From: Lachnospiraceae bacterium | Lineage (GTDB): Bacteria > Bacillota > Clostridia > Lachnospirales > Lachnospiraceae | Assembly (NCBI GenBank): GCA_022845955.1 | Contig: AP025576.1 | Coordinates: forward strand, 3,410,001 to 3,474,000 | Length of the DNA: 64,000 nucleotides | Direction: 5' to 3' | Shown here: piece by piece, positions 42,606 through 52,327 of the stretch | Layout: every line of letters begins with the position of its first letter | Numbering within the stretch: the stretch's first letter is position 1 | Notes under the pieces: generated by a model | The model's input: the letters and a program-made list of their open reading frames with translations, nothing else | Told to the model about the DNA's origin: nothing | The model's database searches: none | Translations under genes and position numbers: made by a program

Positions 42606-44348
42606 ATGTTCAAATCAAAAACCTTCCGTAAAATGTTGATTTCTATAACATTGGTTTGTTTTTGCTTTTATGGAATCGGCCTCTTCAGTAACCTTTACAG
42701 CCGCAGAGTATTGGCAAAACAGATACAGGATACGCTGGATTCCAAAGTTCGTTTCTGGGAAGAACAGCTGGAGCAGGAGATCAGCAGCCTTCTGCTGACC
42801 CAAAGCAGCCTGATGGATGACAGTAATCTTTTGAAGCTTCATGTGATGTGGGACAGCATGAGCAGCTACCAGAGGAATGAGTCCATCAAGCAGTTTTCCT
42901 ACCGGCTTCTGAATATCAAGGTATTGCACGGAATAGCGGGATCGATCAAGACCTATTTCCCGGAAAGAAAAGTGGTAATCAGCGCGGATGCCCCAATTCT
43001 GGAGGAATATGAGGACGATATTTTTGAAGGTTATGAGCAGTCCTTTCTTTCGGAGGAGGGAAATATCTGCCTCACTGTTTATTTCCCTTTCTATGTGAAT
43101 CCCCGGAAGGACAGGCTTCCGCATTATTATATTCGTACCACCATCACACCCTCCACGCTGCAGGATACCCTGTCGGATATGCTGGGAGAGGATGAGGGGA
43201 TTCTATTTCTGATGGATCGGGAGGAAGGAAGGGTACTTGCCAGTTCCGGGAAAAAACTCATAGAAGATGTGGCTGGTACACCTGTTCTGAATGAGGTTAA
43301 GCAGCAGCTCACGGGTATGGGGGAAGCGGAAATACTGCATGTGTCTGAGGATGGTTTTGCTTTCGGCTGCCTGTTCCCCCGCCTGGGGGTATGGCTTGTA
43401 TATTGTTATCCGGACAGGATACTGGAGGAGCCTTTGGATTTTTTCGGCGTTTTCACTGTTGCACTGACCGTGCTTGCCCTGGTACTTCTTGTAAGCTATG
43501 CTTATTATGCCGGAAAATCTTTTGCCAGGCCGTTAGAGAAAATCATGCAGGCCATGGAGGATTTCCAGGATAAGGAAAGCTTTTTAATTGAAGAAAAGAA
43601 CCGGGATGACAGGGACGAACTCACCGTTATTTATCACCGATACAATAAAATCGTAAAAAAGACAGAGAGCCTTATCCGGGAAAATCTGGATTCCAAATAC
43701 CGGGTACATATCGCGGAATTGAGACAGCTGCAGTATCAGATTCAGCCTCATTTTTTGTATAACAGCATTTTCCTGATTTACCGGATGGCACAGATGGATG
43801 AAAATGAAACCATGGCGGAGTATGCGGAGCATTTGGGTAAATATTATCAGTACATCACCCGTGTGGGAAATTCCAGGGTCAGGGTGTCCCAGGAAATCGG
43901 CCATATTGAAAATTATCTGGCGATCCAGGAGACCCGGTTCGGGGAACGGATCCGGACGTTTTTAGGGGATACGCCGGATGCCGTAAAAGATATGGAGATT
44001 ATGCCTCTTATTCTGCAGCCGCTGGTGGAAAATGCGTATGAGCACGGGATGAAGGACTGCATGCGGAATGGGGAAATACGGATTTCCATGTATTATGACG
44101 ATGAAATTTTTTGCTTTACCGTAGAAGATAACGGGCCGGGCATGTCGGATGCGGAGTTGGCCCGGATGCGGCTTAAAATGGAAGAGGGGACGATAGAAAC
44201 AGAAGAAATCCATGCCATTTACAATACCAATATACGGCTGAAACTGCATTATGGAGAAGGCAGCGGCCTGGACTTTGAAAACAGAGAGGAAGGCGGATTC
44301 CGGGTTACAGCCCGGATACGTCTGGGGGAAGAACAAAAACATGTATAA
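42606..44348 (+). CDS. YesM-type sensor histidine kinase
   Basis: 580 residues from ATG 42606 with AGGGAGG upstream; a GTG six bases earlier is less likely. Two membrane segments (about 10-30 and 280-302) enclose a 250-residue extracellular sensor; a HAMP-like part follows. The phosphorylated His lies in LQYQIQPHFLYNSIFLIYRM, and the ATPase has LILQPLVENAYEHGM and VEDNGPGM. It senses an outside sugar, perhaps through the lipoprotein, and passes phosphate to the regulator whose start overlaps its end by eight bases. Confidence 0.93.
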   Translation: MFKSKTFRKMLISITLVCFCFYGIGLFSNLYSRRVLAKQIQDTLDSKVRFWEEQLEQEISSLLLTQSSLMDDSNLLKLHVMWDSMSSYQRNESIKQFSYRLLNIKVLHGIAGSIKTYFPERKVVISADAPILEEYEDDIFEGYEQSFLSEEGNICLTVYFPFYVNPRKDRLPHYYIRTTITPSTLQDTLSDMLGEDEGILFLMDREEGRVLASSGKKLIEDVAGTPVLNEVKQQLTGMGEAEILHVSEDGFAFGCLFPRLGVWLVYCYPDRILEEPLDFFGVFTVALTVLALVLLVSYAYYAGKSFARPLEKIMQAMEDFQDKESFLIEEKNRDDRDELTVIYHRYNKIVKKTESLIRENLDSKYRVHIAELRQLQYQIQPHFLYNSIFLIYRMAQMDENETMAEYAEHLGKYYQYITRVGNSRVRVSQEIGHIENYLAIQETRFGERIRTFLGDTPDAVKDMEIMPLILQPLVENAYEHGMKDCMRNGEIRISMYYDDEIFCFTVEDNGPGMSDAELARMRLKMEEGTIETEEIHAIYNTNIRLKLHYGEGSGLDFENREEGGFRVTARIRLGEEQKHV

Positions 44349-46080
44349 TCTGTTAATCGTTGACGACGAGCCATTGATCCTGGAAAGCCTGTACCACATG
44401 CTGGTAAAGAAATATGGGGATAAATTCCTTGTTTATCAGGCTCCTTCCGCAGACGGGGCATTGGAGCAGTTCCGGAATATCCGAGTGGATCTTCTGATGA
44501 CGGATATCCGCATGCCGGGTATGGATGGTCTGTCCCTTGTCAGGATTGTAGAAAAGGAATGGCCGGACTGCCTTACGGTTTTTCTCACGGGACACAGTGA
44601 ATTTGAATATGCCAGACAGGCCGTGAGCGGCAGGACGATAGGATATGTGCTGAAGCTGGACGGGGACCGTGCCATTGAAAAAATAATGGATAAGGCGTAT
44701 GACCGACTGGAAAGAGAATACGAAGAAAAAAGCAGATTCCTGAAAATGAGCGCTTCCTGGCAGGAGGCTGTTCCCTTGCTGCGGCAGGATATTCTGAAAC
44801 AGATGATTACAACGGAAAAATGGACGGAGGACAAAAAACGTTCCCTTTCCCATAAAATTCAGGCTTCCGGTATGGAACTCTCCCTGGAAAAAAACTTCCT
44901 GATAGCTATTATTTCCATGCCGCCAACAGAGACACAGCATCAAGTACGGAACAGGACGGCGGCATTGCCGCCAATAGAGACACCGCATCAAGCACGGAAC
45001 CAGACGGCGGCATTGCCTGCAACAGAGGAGGAAACAGACGGAGGTAATGTCTGGAATGCGGTCGCTATGAGCCGGATTCAGTCCGCCATTATGGAAAGCC
45101 TGAAAGGTGCGTTCCGGGCATATTCCGCGGCGGTGTCCACCCATCTTTTTCTGCTGCTTGCCCAGTCGGAGGACAACAGGCCGCTGCGGCTGAAAGGATT
45201 CTTGGAAATTGCCCTGTCCATGTGCGAGCGGATGGATTTGAAACCGCCGCAGATCTATCTGTATGAGGAACAGACAGCGCTGGAGGGACTGACAGGTGCT
45301 TTTTCTGTTCTGGGAAGAAAGCGGTTTGAACTGACAGGGGAAGGAGGTATAATCCTGTGCGGCTTAGATGCGATGCTGTCGGATTATACATGGAGAGAAG
45401 AAGGGCCTGTCATGGGCCGCTTTAATGTGGAAAAGCTGTCGGAGAGCTTAAGCTATGGAAATGCGGCGGATTTCAGAACCGTTATGGAAGAGGTTAAGCA
45501 AAATACACCGGAGGATAATCCGGCGGCGCAGATTGCCGTGTATACCACCTTTGCTTCCCTGCTGCTGCAGGCGATATTGAACTATCTGCCTAAGGAGAGT
45601 GTACTGCTTACGCACCGGAATCTGGGGCAGATAGCCAATTATAGTGCACACAGAGGTTTTCTCGATGCCTGCCGCTGTCTGGAAGGGCTTGCGGATGATT
45701 ATTTCCGCAGCAGGGAGGCGGTTCATGATAATTCGGATCACTATATTGTACATAAAGTAAACGCATATATTATGCAGCATCTGGCAGAGGATCTGTCCAT
45801 GACCACAATAGGGGAGGTCGTGGGCCTGCATCCGTCCTATCTTTCCAGGCTCTATAAAAAAGTAACCAATCTGTCTCTTGGCCAGTACATCACCGCCAGG
45901 AGACTGGATTTGGCGAGGGAGCTTCTGGCGGATCCTTGTCTTCGGACACAGAACATTGCTGAAAGGACAGGGCTGAATACGGCTTCCTATTTTACACATT
46001 TTTTCAAAAAAAATACGGGAATGACTCCCCAGGAATACAGGAACCAGCTGATTGAAGGAATACCTTGGCAAAACGGATAA
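44341..46080 (+). CDS. YesN-type response regulator with AraC DNA-binding domain
   Basis: 579 residues. The receiver domain begins LLIVDDEPLILESLYHM and has MTDIRMPGMDG with the phosphorylated Asp. A long middle domain follows, then two AraC-type helix-turn-helix units (LSMTTIGEVVGLHPSYLSRL and QNIAERTGLNTASYFTHFFK). It should activate the transporter and enzyme genes around it. Odd: a 48-bp tandem duplication at 44920-45015 adds PPTETQHQVRNRTAAL twice in the middle domain, which other members are not expected to have. Start chosen at 44341; the frame extends upstream inside the kinase gene without support. Confidence 0.92.
   Translation: MYNLLIVDDEPLILESLYHMLVKKYGDKFLVYQAPSADGALEQFRNIRVDLLMTDIRMPGMDGLSLVRIVEKEWPDCLTVFLTGHSEFEYARQAVSGRTIGYVLKLDGDRAIEKIMDKAYDRLEREYEEKSRFLKMSASWQEAVPLLRQDILKQMITTEKWTEDKKRSLSHKIQASGMELSLEKNFLIAIISMPPTETQHQVRNRTAALPPIETPHQARNQTAALPATEEETDGGNVWNAVAMSRIQSAIMESLKGAFRAYSAAVSTHLFLLLAQSEDNRPLRLKGFLEIALSMCERMDLKPPQIYLYEEQTALEGLTGAFSVLGRKRFELTGEGGIILCGLDAMLSDYTWREEGPVMGRFNVEKLSESLSYGNAADFRTVMEEVKQNTPEDNPAAQIAVYTTFASLLLQAILNYLPKESVLLTHRNLGQIANYSAHRGFLDACRCLEGLADDYFRSREAVHDNSDHYIVHKVNAYIMQHLAEDLSMTTIGEVVGLHPSYLSRLYKKVTNLSLGQYITARRLDLARELLADPCLRTQNIAERTGLNTASYFTHFFKKNTGMTPQEYRNQLIEGIPWQNG
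44920..45015 (+). repeat. 48-bp in-frame tandem duplication in the YesN-type gene
   Basis: Two 48-base units, both starting CCGCCAA and ending GGCGGCATTG, differ at few positions; a partial third unit (CCTGCAACAGAG) follows. They encode 16-residue repeats. Confidence 0.8.
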
Positions 46081-46106
46081 AAGACAGAAAGAGAGGATTA
46101 CAGAAA

Positions 46107-48056
46107 ATGGGTGTTGCATGGGAAAAGAGGGGAAATCAGACTATTTTCAGTCTGGACGGAAAAGAGGCGCTTTTGATTATAACGCCGGAAGGAATGACGG
46201 ATTCCTTTGAGAAACAAGGAGAGGGATTGCTTTTATGGCGCAGGACTGCGGCCGGGCCGGCAGAAGCCATGGAATGCTTCGCTTCCATGGAACGCTTTGC
46301 TTCCATGTGTATGGAGGCAGAAGCCCTGTTCATACCGGAACACACCATGGTTCCGGCAGTCTCCTATGACGGAAATCCCTGGGGACAGGATCATGAGTAT
46401 AAAGGATTGCAAATGCAAGCCAGGAATTCCGCAGCCGCAGAAGGGACCGCCTATACGTTTGCCAGCCATCGTTGTGCGGTGCCCGGAGCTACCTGTTCCT
46501 GGAATGACCTGTTAGGGGTGGCTTTGTTTGGAAGGGGGGTCTGCTCCGGCAGTATGCAGCCAAAAGAAAACGGCCATATGCTCCACCGGATTCTCTGGCC
46601 GGAACAGGAAGGCCCGCAGGTGCTATATTCCGATGCCTGGGGCGAAGCCTTCTATGGGACAATGGAACCAGCCGTATCTTTTACGGCCTGGTTATATATC
46701 GCCGAAGGAAAGCAGGCGGTTAAGGGGATGCTTCAGGCTGCATGGAAACGGGAATACGTACCTAAGCCGCCGGTTCGCAAAACAGGAGAGGTTTGGGATT
46801 TAAGTACGGAATATGCCCGTTTGTTGTATACGGAAGAAAAGCCTTCCGTGGAAGAAGAGCCTTCCGTAAAAGAAGAGCCTTCCGTGGAAAAAGACAGATT
46901 TCGGGCCTTCAGCATCGGTTTTACATGGAATGGTGAAGAATGGGTGAAGCGGCCTGACTTCAAATATGAAATCGGCTGGTGCGGCCAGAATGCTTCTCTT
47001 GCCGTTTCTCTTTTGTATGATTACCAGATGAATCACAGGGAGGAATCCCTGCAGTATGGTGTTTCCGTCCTTGACAGCTGGGTGGAAAAAGCAAGAAGCA
47101 GGGAGGGGCTGCTTCTTACCCGGTACGATCCGGAGGATTCCCTCATCGATGCCTGTAACCTGGGGACAGCCGGACAGCAGTTTTTTGAAGCCTACGATCA
47201 GGCAAAAAGGCTGGGGCTTGATAAAAAGAAGTGGCTGGACGCCGCCTATGAGATCTGCGACTTTGCTATGTCCCGTCAGCGTCTGGACGGGGGCATCGGC
47301 ATGAGTTGGAACAGGGACGGATCTCCCCATGAGTTGAAGGGGACTGCAGGGGCCTTTTTGATTCTGCCTTTGGCGGAAGCTTTTCTACGCACCGGAGAAG
47401 ACAGATATAATATTGCTGCAGTGAGAGCTTATTCGTACTACTACAGGGAGTTTGCCAACAATGGATATGGCACCAGCGGCGCTTTGGATACCTGCTGTAT
47501 TGACAAGGAGTCGGTGATTCCTCTCTTAAAGGGCGGTCTGCTTATGTACAGGGCAACCGGTTTTGATGCCTATCTGGACATGGCGGAGGAAGCGGCCTGG
47601 TATCTTTCTACCTGGCAGTGGCATCAGACGGTGGAGTATCCTGCAGATACGGTGCTGGGGAAAATGGGATATGATACCTTCGGAGGAACAGCGGTTTCCA
47701 CCTCGCATCACCATCTGGATCCGTTCGCACTCTGCTATGTGCCGGATCTGCTGGAACTGTCCGCACTGACGGGAAGGGAAGAGTGGAAGGAACGGGCGCT
47801 TGCCATATGGAGAAACGGCGTACAGGGGATTTCCGATGGAACGATGCAGGTATTGCAGGCAGGGCCAAGGCCGGCAGGGAGCTGCGACGAAGGAATCCTT
47901 CATACCAGGTGGGGAAATTATCAAGCCGGCAAAAACGGCGGCTGGGGCAGTATTTTCAGTGTCACCCAATGGCTGGTGGCATGGCCTTGTGCATTCCGGC
48001 TTGAGGTATTGCGCAAATGCGGAAACTGGAATCTGCTGGATGGATGGAGGGCATAA
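46107..48056 (+). CDS. Unknown enzyme-like protein, probable (alpha/alpha) toroid, copy 1
   Basis: 649 residues from ATG 46107 with GAGAGGA upstream. No signal peptide. An N-terminal beta-rich part is followed, after a Glu/Pro/Ser repeat linker (about 243-260), by a helical part with YEIGWCGQNASLAV, NLGTAGQQFFEAY, CCIDKESVIPLLKG, MGYDTFGGTAVSTSHHHLD and WLVAWPCAFRLEVLRKC. All these blocks recur in the next gene. Acidic and His residues in the shared blocks suggest a glycosidase or lyase for intracellular oligosaccharides. I do not recognise the family. An 18-bp tandem pair adds ECFASMERFASM near residue 57. Confidence 0.7.
   Translation: MGVAWEKRGNQTIFSLDGKEALLIITPEGMTDSFEKQGEGLLLWRRTAAGPAEAMECFASMERFASMCMEAEALFIPEHTMVPAVSYDGNPWGQDHEYKGLQMQARNSAAAEGTAYTFASHRCAVPGATCSWNDLLGVALFGRGVCSGSMQPKENGHMLHRILWPEQEGPQVLYSDAWGEAFYGTMEPAVSFTAWLYIAEGKQAVKGMLQAAWKREYVPKPPVRKTGEVWDLSTEYARLLYTEEKPSVEEEPSVKEEPSVEKDRFRAFSIGFTWNGEEWVKRPDFKYEIGWCGQNASLAVSLLYDYQMNHREESLQYGVSVLDSWVEKARSREGLLLTRYDPEDSLIDACNLGTAGQQFFEAYDQAKRLGLDKKKWLDAAYEICDFAMSRQRLDGGIGMSWNRDGSPHELKGTAGAFLILPLAEAFLRTGEDRYNIAAVRAYSYYYREFANNGYGTSGALDTCCIDKESVIPLLKGGLLMYRATGFDAYLDMAEEAAWYLSTWQWHQTVEYPADTVLGKMGYDTFGGTAVSTSHHHLDPFALCYVPDLLELSALTGREEWKERALAIWRNGVQGISDGTMQVLQAGPRPAGSCDEGILHTRWGNYQAGKNGGWGSIFSVTQWLVAWPCAFRLEVLRKCGNWNLLDGWRA
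46269..46304 (-). repeat. 18-bp in-frame tandem pair, same element as in the GH13 gene
   Basis: Two units (ATGGAATGCTTCGCTTCC and ATGGAACGCTTTGCTTCC) differ at two positions. The reverse complement of unit one shares its first 16 bases with unit one at 10328-10345. Confidence 0.7.
46833..46886 (+). repeat. Three 18-bp in-frame tandem units
   Basis: Three copies of GAAGAAGAGCCTTCCGTG with small changes encode EEKPSV, EEEPSV and KEEPSV. They form a flexible charged linker between the two parts of the protein and are missing from the paralogue at 48059. Confidence 0.75.
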
Positions 48057-48058
48057 CG

Positions 48059-49936
48059 ATGATTCAATGGAAGAAAAAAGGACTGGATACCTGTTTTTAC
48101 AGTGAAGGGATACAGCTGGCAAGAGTTACAGGTATTGAAGGGTGTAAGGACAGCTTTGAGGAAATCAATCCGGGCATATTCTGCTGGAAACGCAGATGCA
48201 GCCCTGCGGATCATATGGTAATGGAGGTGCGCGCGGCATATTCACCTGATTTTACCATGGTGCCTGGAGTCAATTATAATGGAAACGGCTGGGGGACCTT
48301 CTGCGAATATACCTCCGACCGCTACCATGGAATGCCATGGCAGTATGGCTGGCACCGGGCATCCGTAGCGGCTATGACCTATTCGGAAAAGGAGCTTGAC
48401 GGCAGATTAGTGAGTACCGCCTTGTTTGGAGAAGAGAACTGCGGCGGCAGCTGTCAGCTATTCGAAGAAAACGGCGAAGAGGTTCACCGGCTTTGCTGGC
48501 CGGAAACAGAAAGTCCGAAAGCCTTATATTTATACCGGCTGGGGGACGCCTGGCATGGAACAATGGAGCCGAAGGATACCTTTACCGCCTGGCTTGTCCT
48601 GGAAGAAAACGGGAAAGCAAAGTCCGGTTACCGTCTTGCGCTGGATGCCGCCTGGAAACTGAATGACAGGGAAAGAAAGCTGCCGCTCGCTCCCCAAAAA
48701 GTCTGGGAATATGGTATCGCTTATGCAAAAACGCTTTTTACCCGGGAGGATGACGGTTTCTGCGGATTTAACATCGGCTTATATTGGGACGGATCCGGAT
48801 GGAAAAAACGGGAAGCGAATAAATACGAAATAGGCTGGTGCGGCCAGAATGGAATGCTTGCCAATGCCTTGTTGTGCGAGGCGCTTTATTCGGGAGATAA
48901 AGAGGCGGAAGAAATGGGCTTTCAGGTTTTGGACAGCTGGCTGGAGAAGGCTATGCTGCCGGCAGGCGTGGTCGCCAGCTACTACGACCCGGGACAGGAC
49001 AGATATCTGGAGGCCTGTGATCTGGGAACGGCAGGACTGGCTTATTTTGAGGCGGCACAGCTTTCCGAAAAGCTTGGAAAAAGCGGGGAAAAATACCGCC
49101 GGGCCGAGTTTGGGATCTGTGAGTTTGCTGTCAGAGTCCAGGATGAGGCAGGCCGGTTTGCCAAATGCTGGCACGAGGATGGAAGAGCGGCCATCCGGGA
49201 AGGTACAGTAGGCGCTTTCCTGGTGCTTCCCTTGCTGGAGGGATACCGGCAGTCAGGCAAGGCCTGCTATTTGGAGTCGGCCGTGAAAGGAACACAGGTA
49301 TATCTGGAAGAATTGAAAACATATGGCTTTACCACTGCTGGAGCCCTGGATATTTTCTCCATTGACAAAGAATCCGGGATTCCGCTTCTGAAGGCTTCCA
49401 TGGAGCTTTACCGGCTGACCGGAGAAGAAAAGTGGCTGGAAGCCGCCGTGGACAGTGCATGGTATCTTTCCACATGGCAGTATACCCATACCTGCCATTT
49501 CGGCCCGTCCTGTCTGCTGGGACAGACCGGTTATGATTCCTTCGGCGGAACGCTGGTATCCACCGTCCATGAGGGGATTGATCCTTTTGCCCTCTGTTAT
49601 GTACCACAGCTGTATCAGCTGTGGAAGGAAACCGGGGAGGAACGCTGGTTTAAGAGAGCCAGAGCGATCTGGAGAAACGGCTGCCAGCACATTTCAGACG
49701 GAACGTTGCTCATTGACGGCAGACAAAGGCCGAAAGGAAGCCAGGACGAAAGCTATACTGTGACCAGACAGGGAACACACGGAAAGAAAGCGGAAGCTTC
49801 CGATTCCGCCGAATCCGGCACTTTCCTTGGGCCCGATTCCATTGGGATTGCTTCCCAGTGGCTGGTGGCCTGGCCTGGTTCCTTCCGAATGGAAGTACTG
49901 CGGCTCCTGAAGGATGCTCCGGAACTATGGAACTGA
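48059..49936 (+). CDS. Unknown enzyme-like protein, probable (alpha/alpha) toroid, copy 2
   Basis: 625 residues from ATG 48059 with GGAGGG seven bases upstream, three bases after the stop of its paralogue. Shared blocks: YEIGWCGQNGMLAN, CDLGTAGLAYFEA, DIFSIDKESGIPLLKA, WYLSTWQYTHTCHFGPSC, TGYDSFGGTLVSTVHEGIDP and QWLVAWPGSFRMEVLRLL. The copies differ in several catalytic-looking spots (His-His-His against His-Glu-Gly before the Asp-Pro), so they may act on different linkages. No signal peptide. Function not known; context suggests breakdown of oligosaccharides imported by the upstream transporter. Confidence 0.7.
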   Translation: MIQWKKKGLDTCFYSEGIQLARVTGIEGCKDSFEEINPGIFCWKRRCSPADHMVMEVRAAYSPDFTMVPGVNYNGNGWGTFCEYTSDRYHGMPWQYGWHRASVAAMTYSEKELDGRLVSTALFGEENCGGSCQLFEENGEEVHRLCWPETESPKALYLYRLGDAWHGTMEPKDTFTAWLVLEENGKAKSGYRLALDAAWKLNDRERKLPLAPQKVWEYGIAYAKTLFTREDDGFCGFNIGLYWDGSGWKKREANKYEIGWCGQNGMLANALLCEALYSGDKEAEEMGFQVLDSWLEKAMLPAGVVASYYDPGQDRYLEACDLGTAGLAYFEAAQLSEKLGKSGEKYRRAEFGICEFAVRVQDEAGRFAKCWHEDGRAAIREGTVGAFLVLPLLEGYRQSGKACYLESAVKGTQVYLEELKTYGFTTAGALDIFSIDKESGIPLLKASMELYRLTGEEKWLEAAVDSAWYLSTWQYTHTCHFGPSCLLGQTGYDSFGGTLVSTVHEGIDPFALCYVPQLYQLWKETGEERWFKRARAIWRNGCQHISDGTLLIDGRQRPKGSQDESYTVTRQGTHGKKAEASDSAESGTFLGPDSIGIASQWLVAWPGSFRMEVLRLLKDAPELWN

Positions 49937-50006
49937 GAAAAATTTGCATGTAGCGGTGAAGGTACTGAACCGTTATCAGGAAAGGAAGAAAGAGAGTGTA
50001 ATATTT

Positions 50007-51368
50007 ATGACAGAACATGGAAACAAAGAATCCCAGGAAAGAGTTTTTTATATTGACAGCTTAAAAGGAGAAGACACCAATTCCGGATTTGCGCCGGAAA
50101 AAGCATGGAGGAGCCTGGAAAAGGTGAATGAACAGATTTTTTGTCCGGGCGATCGAATCCGCTTCTGCAGAGGCGGCGAATGGCATGGCATGCTTGCGCC
50201 GAAAGGAAATGGAAGCGTATGGGCGCCTATTGTTGTGGAAAGCTACGGGGAAGGCGAAGCGCCGGTAATCCACGGAGACGGCAGCTATGCGGCGATCCTG
50301 CTGGAAGGTGTCAGCTGCTGGGAGATCAAAGGACTGGCAGTGACCAATCAGGCAGAAGACCGGGGCGTACGCCAGGGAATCTGTATTTGCGGAAGTCCGC
50401 AGGGCATCACAGGGAATCTTGTAATTGAAGGCTGCGAAATCAGCCGCGTGACCGGAGAAAACAGAAGGGCAAGGGACGTTTATCAGAGTATGTACTGGAA
50501 TTCAGGGATATATGTGACCATGCCCGGCCGTTCTTCGGATAAAAACCATCTCCATAATATTATTATCAGCAACAATTATGTCCATGATGTGCTTACCAGC
50601 GGAATCCGCGTAAACCAGCAGGAGGATTTTATAAATGACATCCACCATACCCATGTGGTGGTGAGAGGAAACCGGATCGAGAGAACCGGAAGCGACGGTA
50701 TTATCGTAGCCAATTGCATCTCTCCCTTGATAGATGGAAATATCTGCCTTGATGCAGGGGCTTTGGGAAGTCTGGAAGATACCAGACTGATTGCCGGCAT
50801 TTGGGTGTGCGCCACCTCCGATGCCCTGATTCAGCGCAACGAGGTTGGGGGTACCCGTCTGTTTGAAAATGACGGAACCGCTTTTGACACCGATTGGGGT
50901 ACCGCAGGCGACACGGTTTTTCAATACAATTATACCCATGACAACCAGGGCGGTTTCTGGCTGGACTGCATGGGAATTAACAGGAACCGGGAATGCGGTA
51001 AAACCATACTTCGCTATAATATAAGCATCGATGATAAACGCTGTCTGATCCAGGATGATTACGGACTGCCTGCCCACCTTTACGGCAATCTGTTTTTAAA
51101 CAGTAAGGAAGGCCCGCTTATTTGCTGCCACAAGGAAGGCGAATCCCATAAGTTCCGGAATAATATTTTTTGCTTTGCGGATAAGCCCGCCGCCGGCTGG
51201 CAGAAATCCTCTTTCCAAAATAACTGGTACAGTGATAAGACCGGTTTCCCTGAAAACGACAAAGAAGCGTCCGGAGACATCCCTGTTTCCCTTTCCGGCC
51301 TTATCGATAAGAAGCCCTCATCCAGGGCAGGATGCGAAAGCTACTGGAATCAGCTTCATGATTTGTAG
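50007..51368 (+). CDS. Right-handed beta-helix protein (pectate-lyase-like fold)
   Basis: 453 residues from ATG 50007; the frame runs upstream into the previous gene without a start site. Begins VFYIDSLKGEDTNSGFAPEK and AWRSLEKVNE, the usual opening of Pel-superfamily parallel beta-helix proteins, then regular coils (IIISNNYVHDVLTSGIRV, VVVRGNRIERTGSDGIIVAN, ALIQRNEVGG, TVFQYNYTHDNQGGFWLD). Such folds carry lyases, hydrolases and epimerases of acidic or galactose/arabinose polymers. No signal peptide is seen, so it likely acts inside. Last member of the glycan operon. Confidence 0.85.
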   Translation: MTEHGNKESQERVFYIDSLKGEDTNSGFAPEKAWRSLEKVNEQIFCPGDRIRFCRGGEWHGMLAPKGNGSVWAPIVVESYGEGEAPVIHGDGSYAAILLEGVSCWEIKGLAVTNQAEDRGVRQGICICGSPQGITGNLVIEGCEISRVTGENRRARDVYQSMYWNSGIYVTMPGRSSDKNHLHNIIISNNYVHDVLTSGIRVNQQEDFINDIHHTHVVVRGNRIERTGSDGIIVANCISPLIDGNICLDAGALGSLEDTRLIAGIWVCATSDALIQRNEVGGTRLFENDGTAFDTDWGTAGDTVFQYNYTHDNQGGFWLDCMGINRNRECGKTILRYNISIDDKRCLIQDDYGLPAHLYGNLFLNSKEGPLICCHKEGESHKFRNNIFCFADKPAAGWQKSSFQNNWYSDKTGFPENDKEASGDIPVSLSGLIDKKPSSRAGCESYWNQLHDL

Positions 51369-51503
51369 ATGAAAAAAGTAACTGTAAATAGAAAAGGAAA
51401 GTCTGATAAACAGCATGGTATGTTAGAGATAGGGAGGCAGTTATCAACAGTTCTCAATCTTAAGAAAAATCTCCTCGTTTATCAGAGACGGAAGGTAAGA
51501 AAA

Positions 51504-52037
51504 TTGACAATTTTATTGTTTGGTGTCTCAAATGTTGGCAAAACGACCATTGGAAAATTACTGGCAGAAACACTTGGTTATTACTTTTTTGATCTTGATA
51601 AGGAAGTAAAAAAGCATTATAACACTACCTTGGAAGATTTTGTGAATGTTGGTACTCTTGAGAGCCGTGACCGTAAAAGAGGTAAAGTGATAGATAAGAT
51701 CATGAAAAACGAGAAGGATAAAGTGTTTGCAATTTCTCCCATATCTTATCCGGAAAATTTTAATCATTATCTGCGTATGCGTAATGTTCTCGCTATAGAG
51801 TTGACAGACACGGCAGAACATATTTTTGAACGTCTTGTTTTTAGCGATGAAAATGATACTATTTACAAAGATGATGAATACAAAAATGCACACAAGGAAA
51901 ATTACATTGCTGATATTGAAGATGATATTTCATGGTATGGAAAATCATATATCAATATAAAGAACAAGTTCGATATGAAGAATGACCTCCCCGAAATAAT
52001 TGTAAGACGTATAATAAAGACATTCAATTTGGCATAA
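51504..52037 (+). CDS. Shikimate-kinase-like P-loop kinase
   Basis: 177 residues from TTG 51504, with GGAAGG eight bases upstream; the frame opens at an ATG at 51369 directly after the previous stop, but those 45 codons look unrelated. LLFGVSNVGKTTIGKLLAET is the Walker A region, YYFFDLDKEVKKHYN the substrate Asp, and RDRKRG near residue 57 resembles the shikimate-kinase FR.xE zone with changes. More AT-rich than the genes before it, so probably a separate acquisition. The phosphate acceptor is unknown and true shikimate kinase activity is unlikely to be the role. Confidence 0.65.
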   Translation: MTILLFGVSNVGKTTIGKLLAETLGYYFFDLDKEVKKHYNTTLEDFVNVGTLESRDRKRGKVIDKIMKNEKDKVFAISPISYPENFNHYLRMRNVLAIELTDTAEHIFERLVFSDENDTIYKDDEYKNAHKENYIADIEDDISWYGKSYINIKNKFDMKNDLPEIIVRRIIKTFNLA

Positions 52038-52186
52038 ATACAGCTTTCAAGGCCAAAGATTTTATTCCCGCGAGCAAAGAGCCAAGTAGCCTGCTGGCAT
52101 GGTTATTTGGCAACTGCAGCGATGGAGGCTATGTGCCGGTGGCACATATTTAGCACCGGCCAAAGCGGAACATAGACCAAATACCC

Positions 52187-52202
52187 ATACACTTTAGTGT
52201 AT
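52187..52202. repeat. 16-bp palindrome
   Basis: ATACACT-TT-AGTGTAT, perfect. It lies in the 345-base gap 52038-52382 after the kinase gene. No T-run follows; a protein-binding site or weak hairpin. Confidence 0.35.
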
Positions 52203-52227
52203 TGTGCTCTGCAGCGCTACAAGCTCG

Positions 52228-52253
52228 ATACCCCGTTGCTTGCGGCGGGATAT
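52228..52253. repeat. REP-like hairpin
   Basis: ATACCCCGTTGC and GCGGCGGGATAT form a 12-base stem with two wobble pairs around TT. GC-rich hairpins of this kind are common extragenic palindromes in gut Clostridia; only one copy was found here. Confidence 0.45.
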
Positions 52254-52327
52254 TTGATTGAGACAGGCCGGGAAATCGAATAAACGTTATTACATTCAAT
52301 TAAGTTCATTATAATTTAATGATAATA

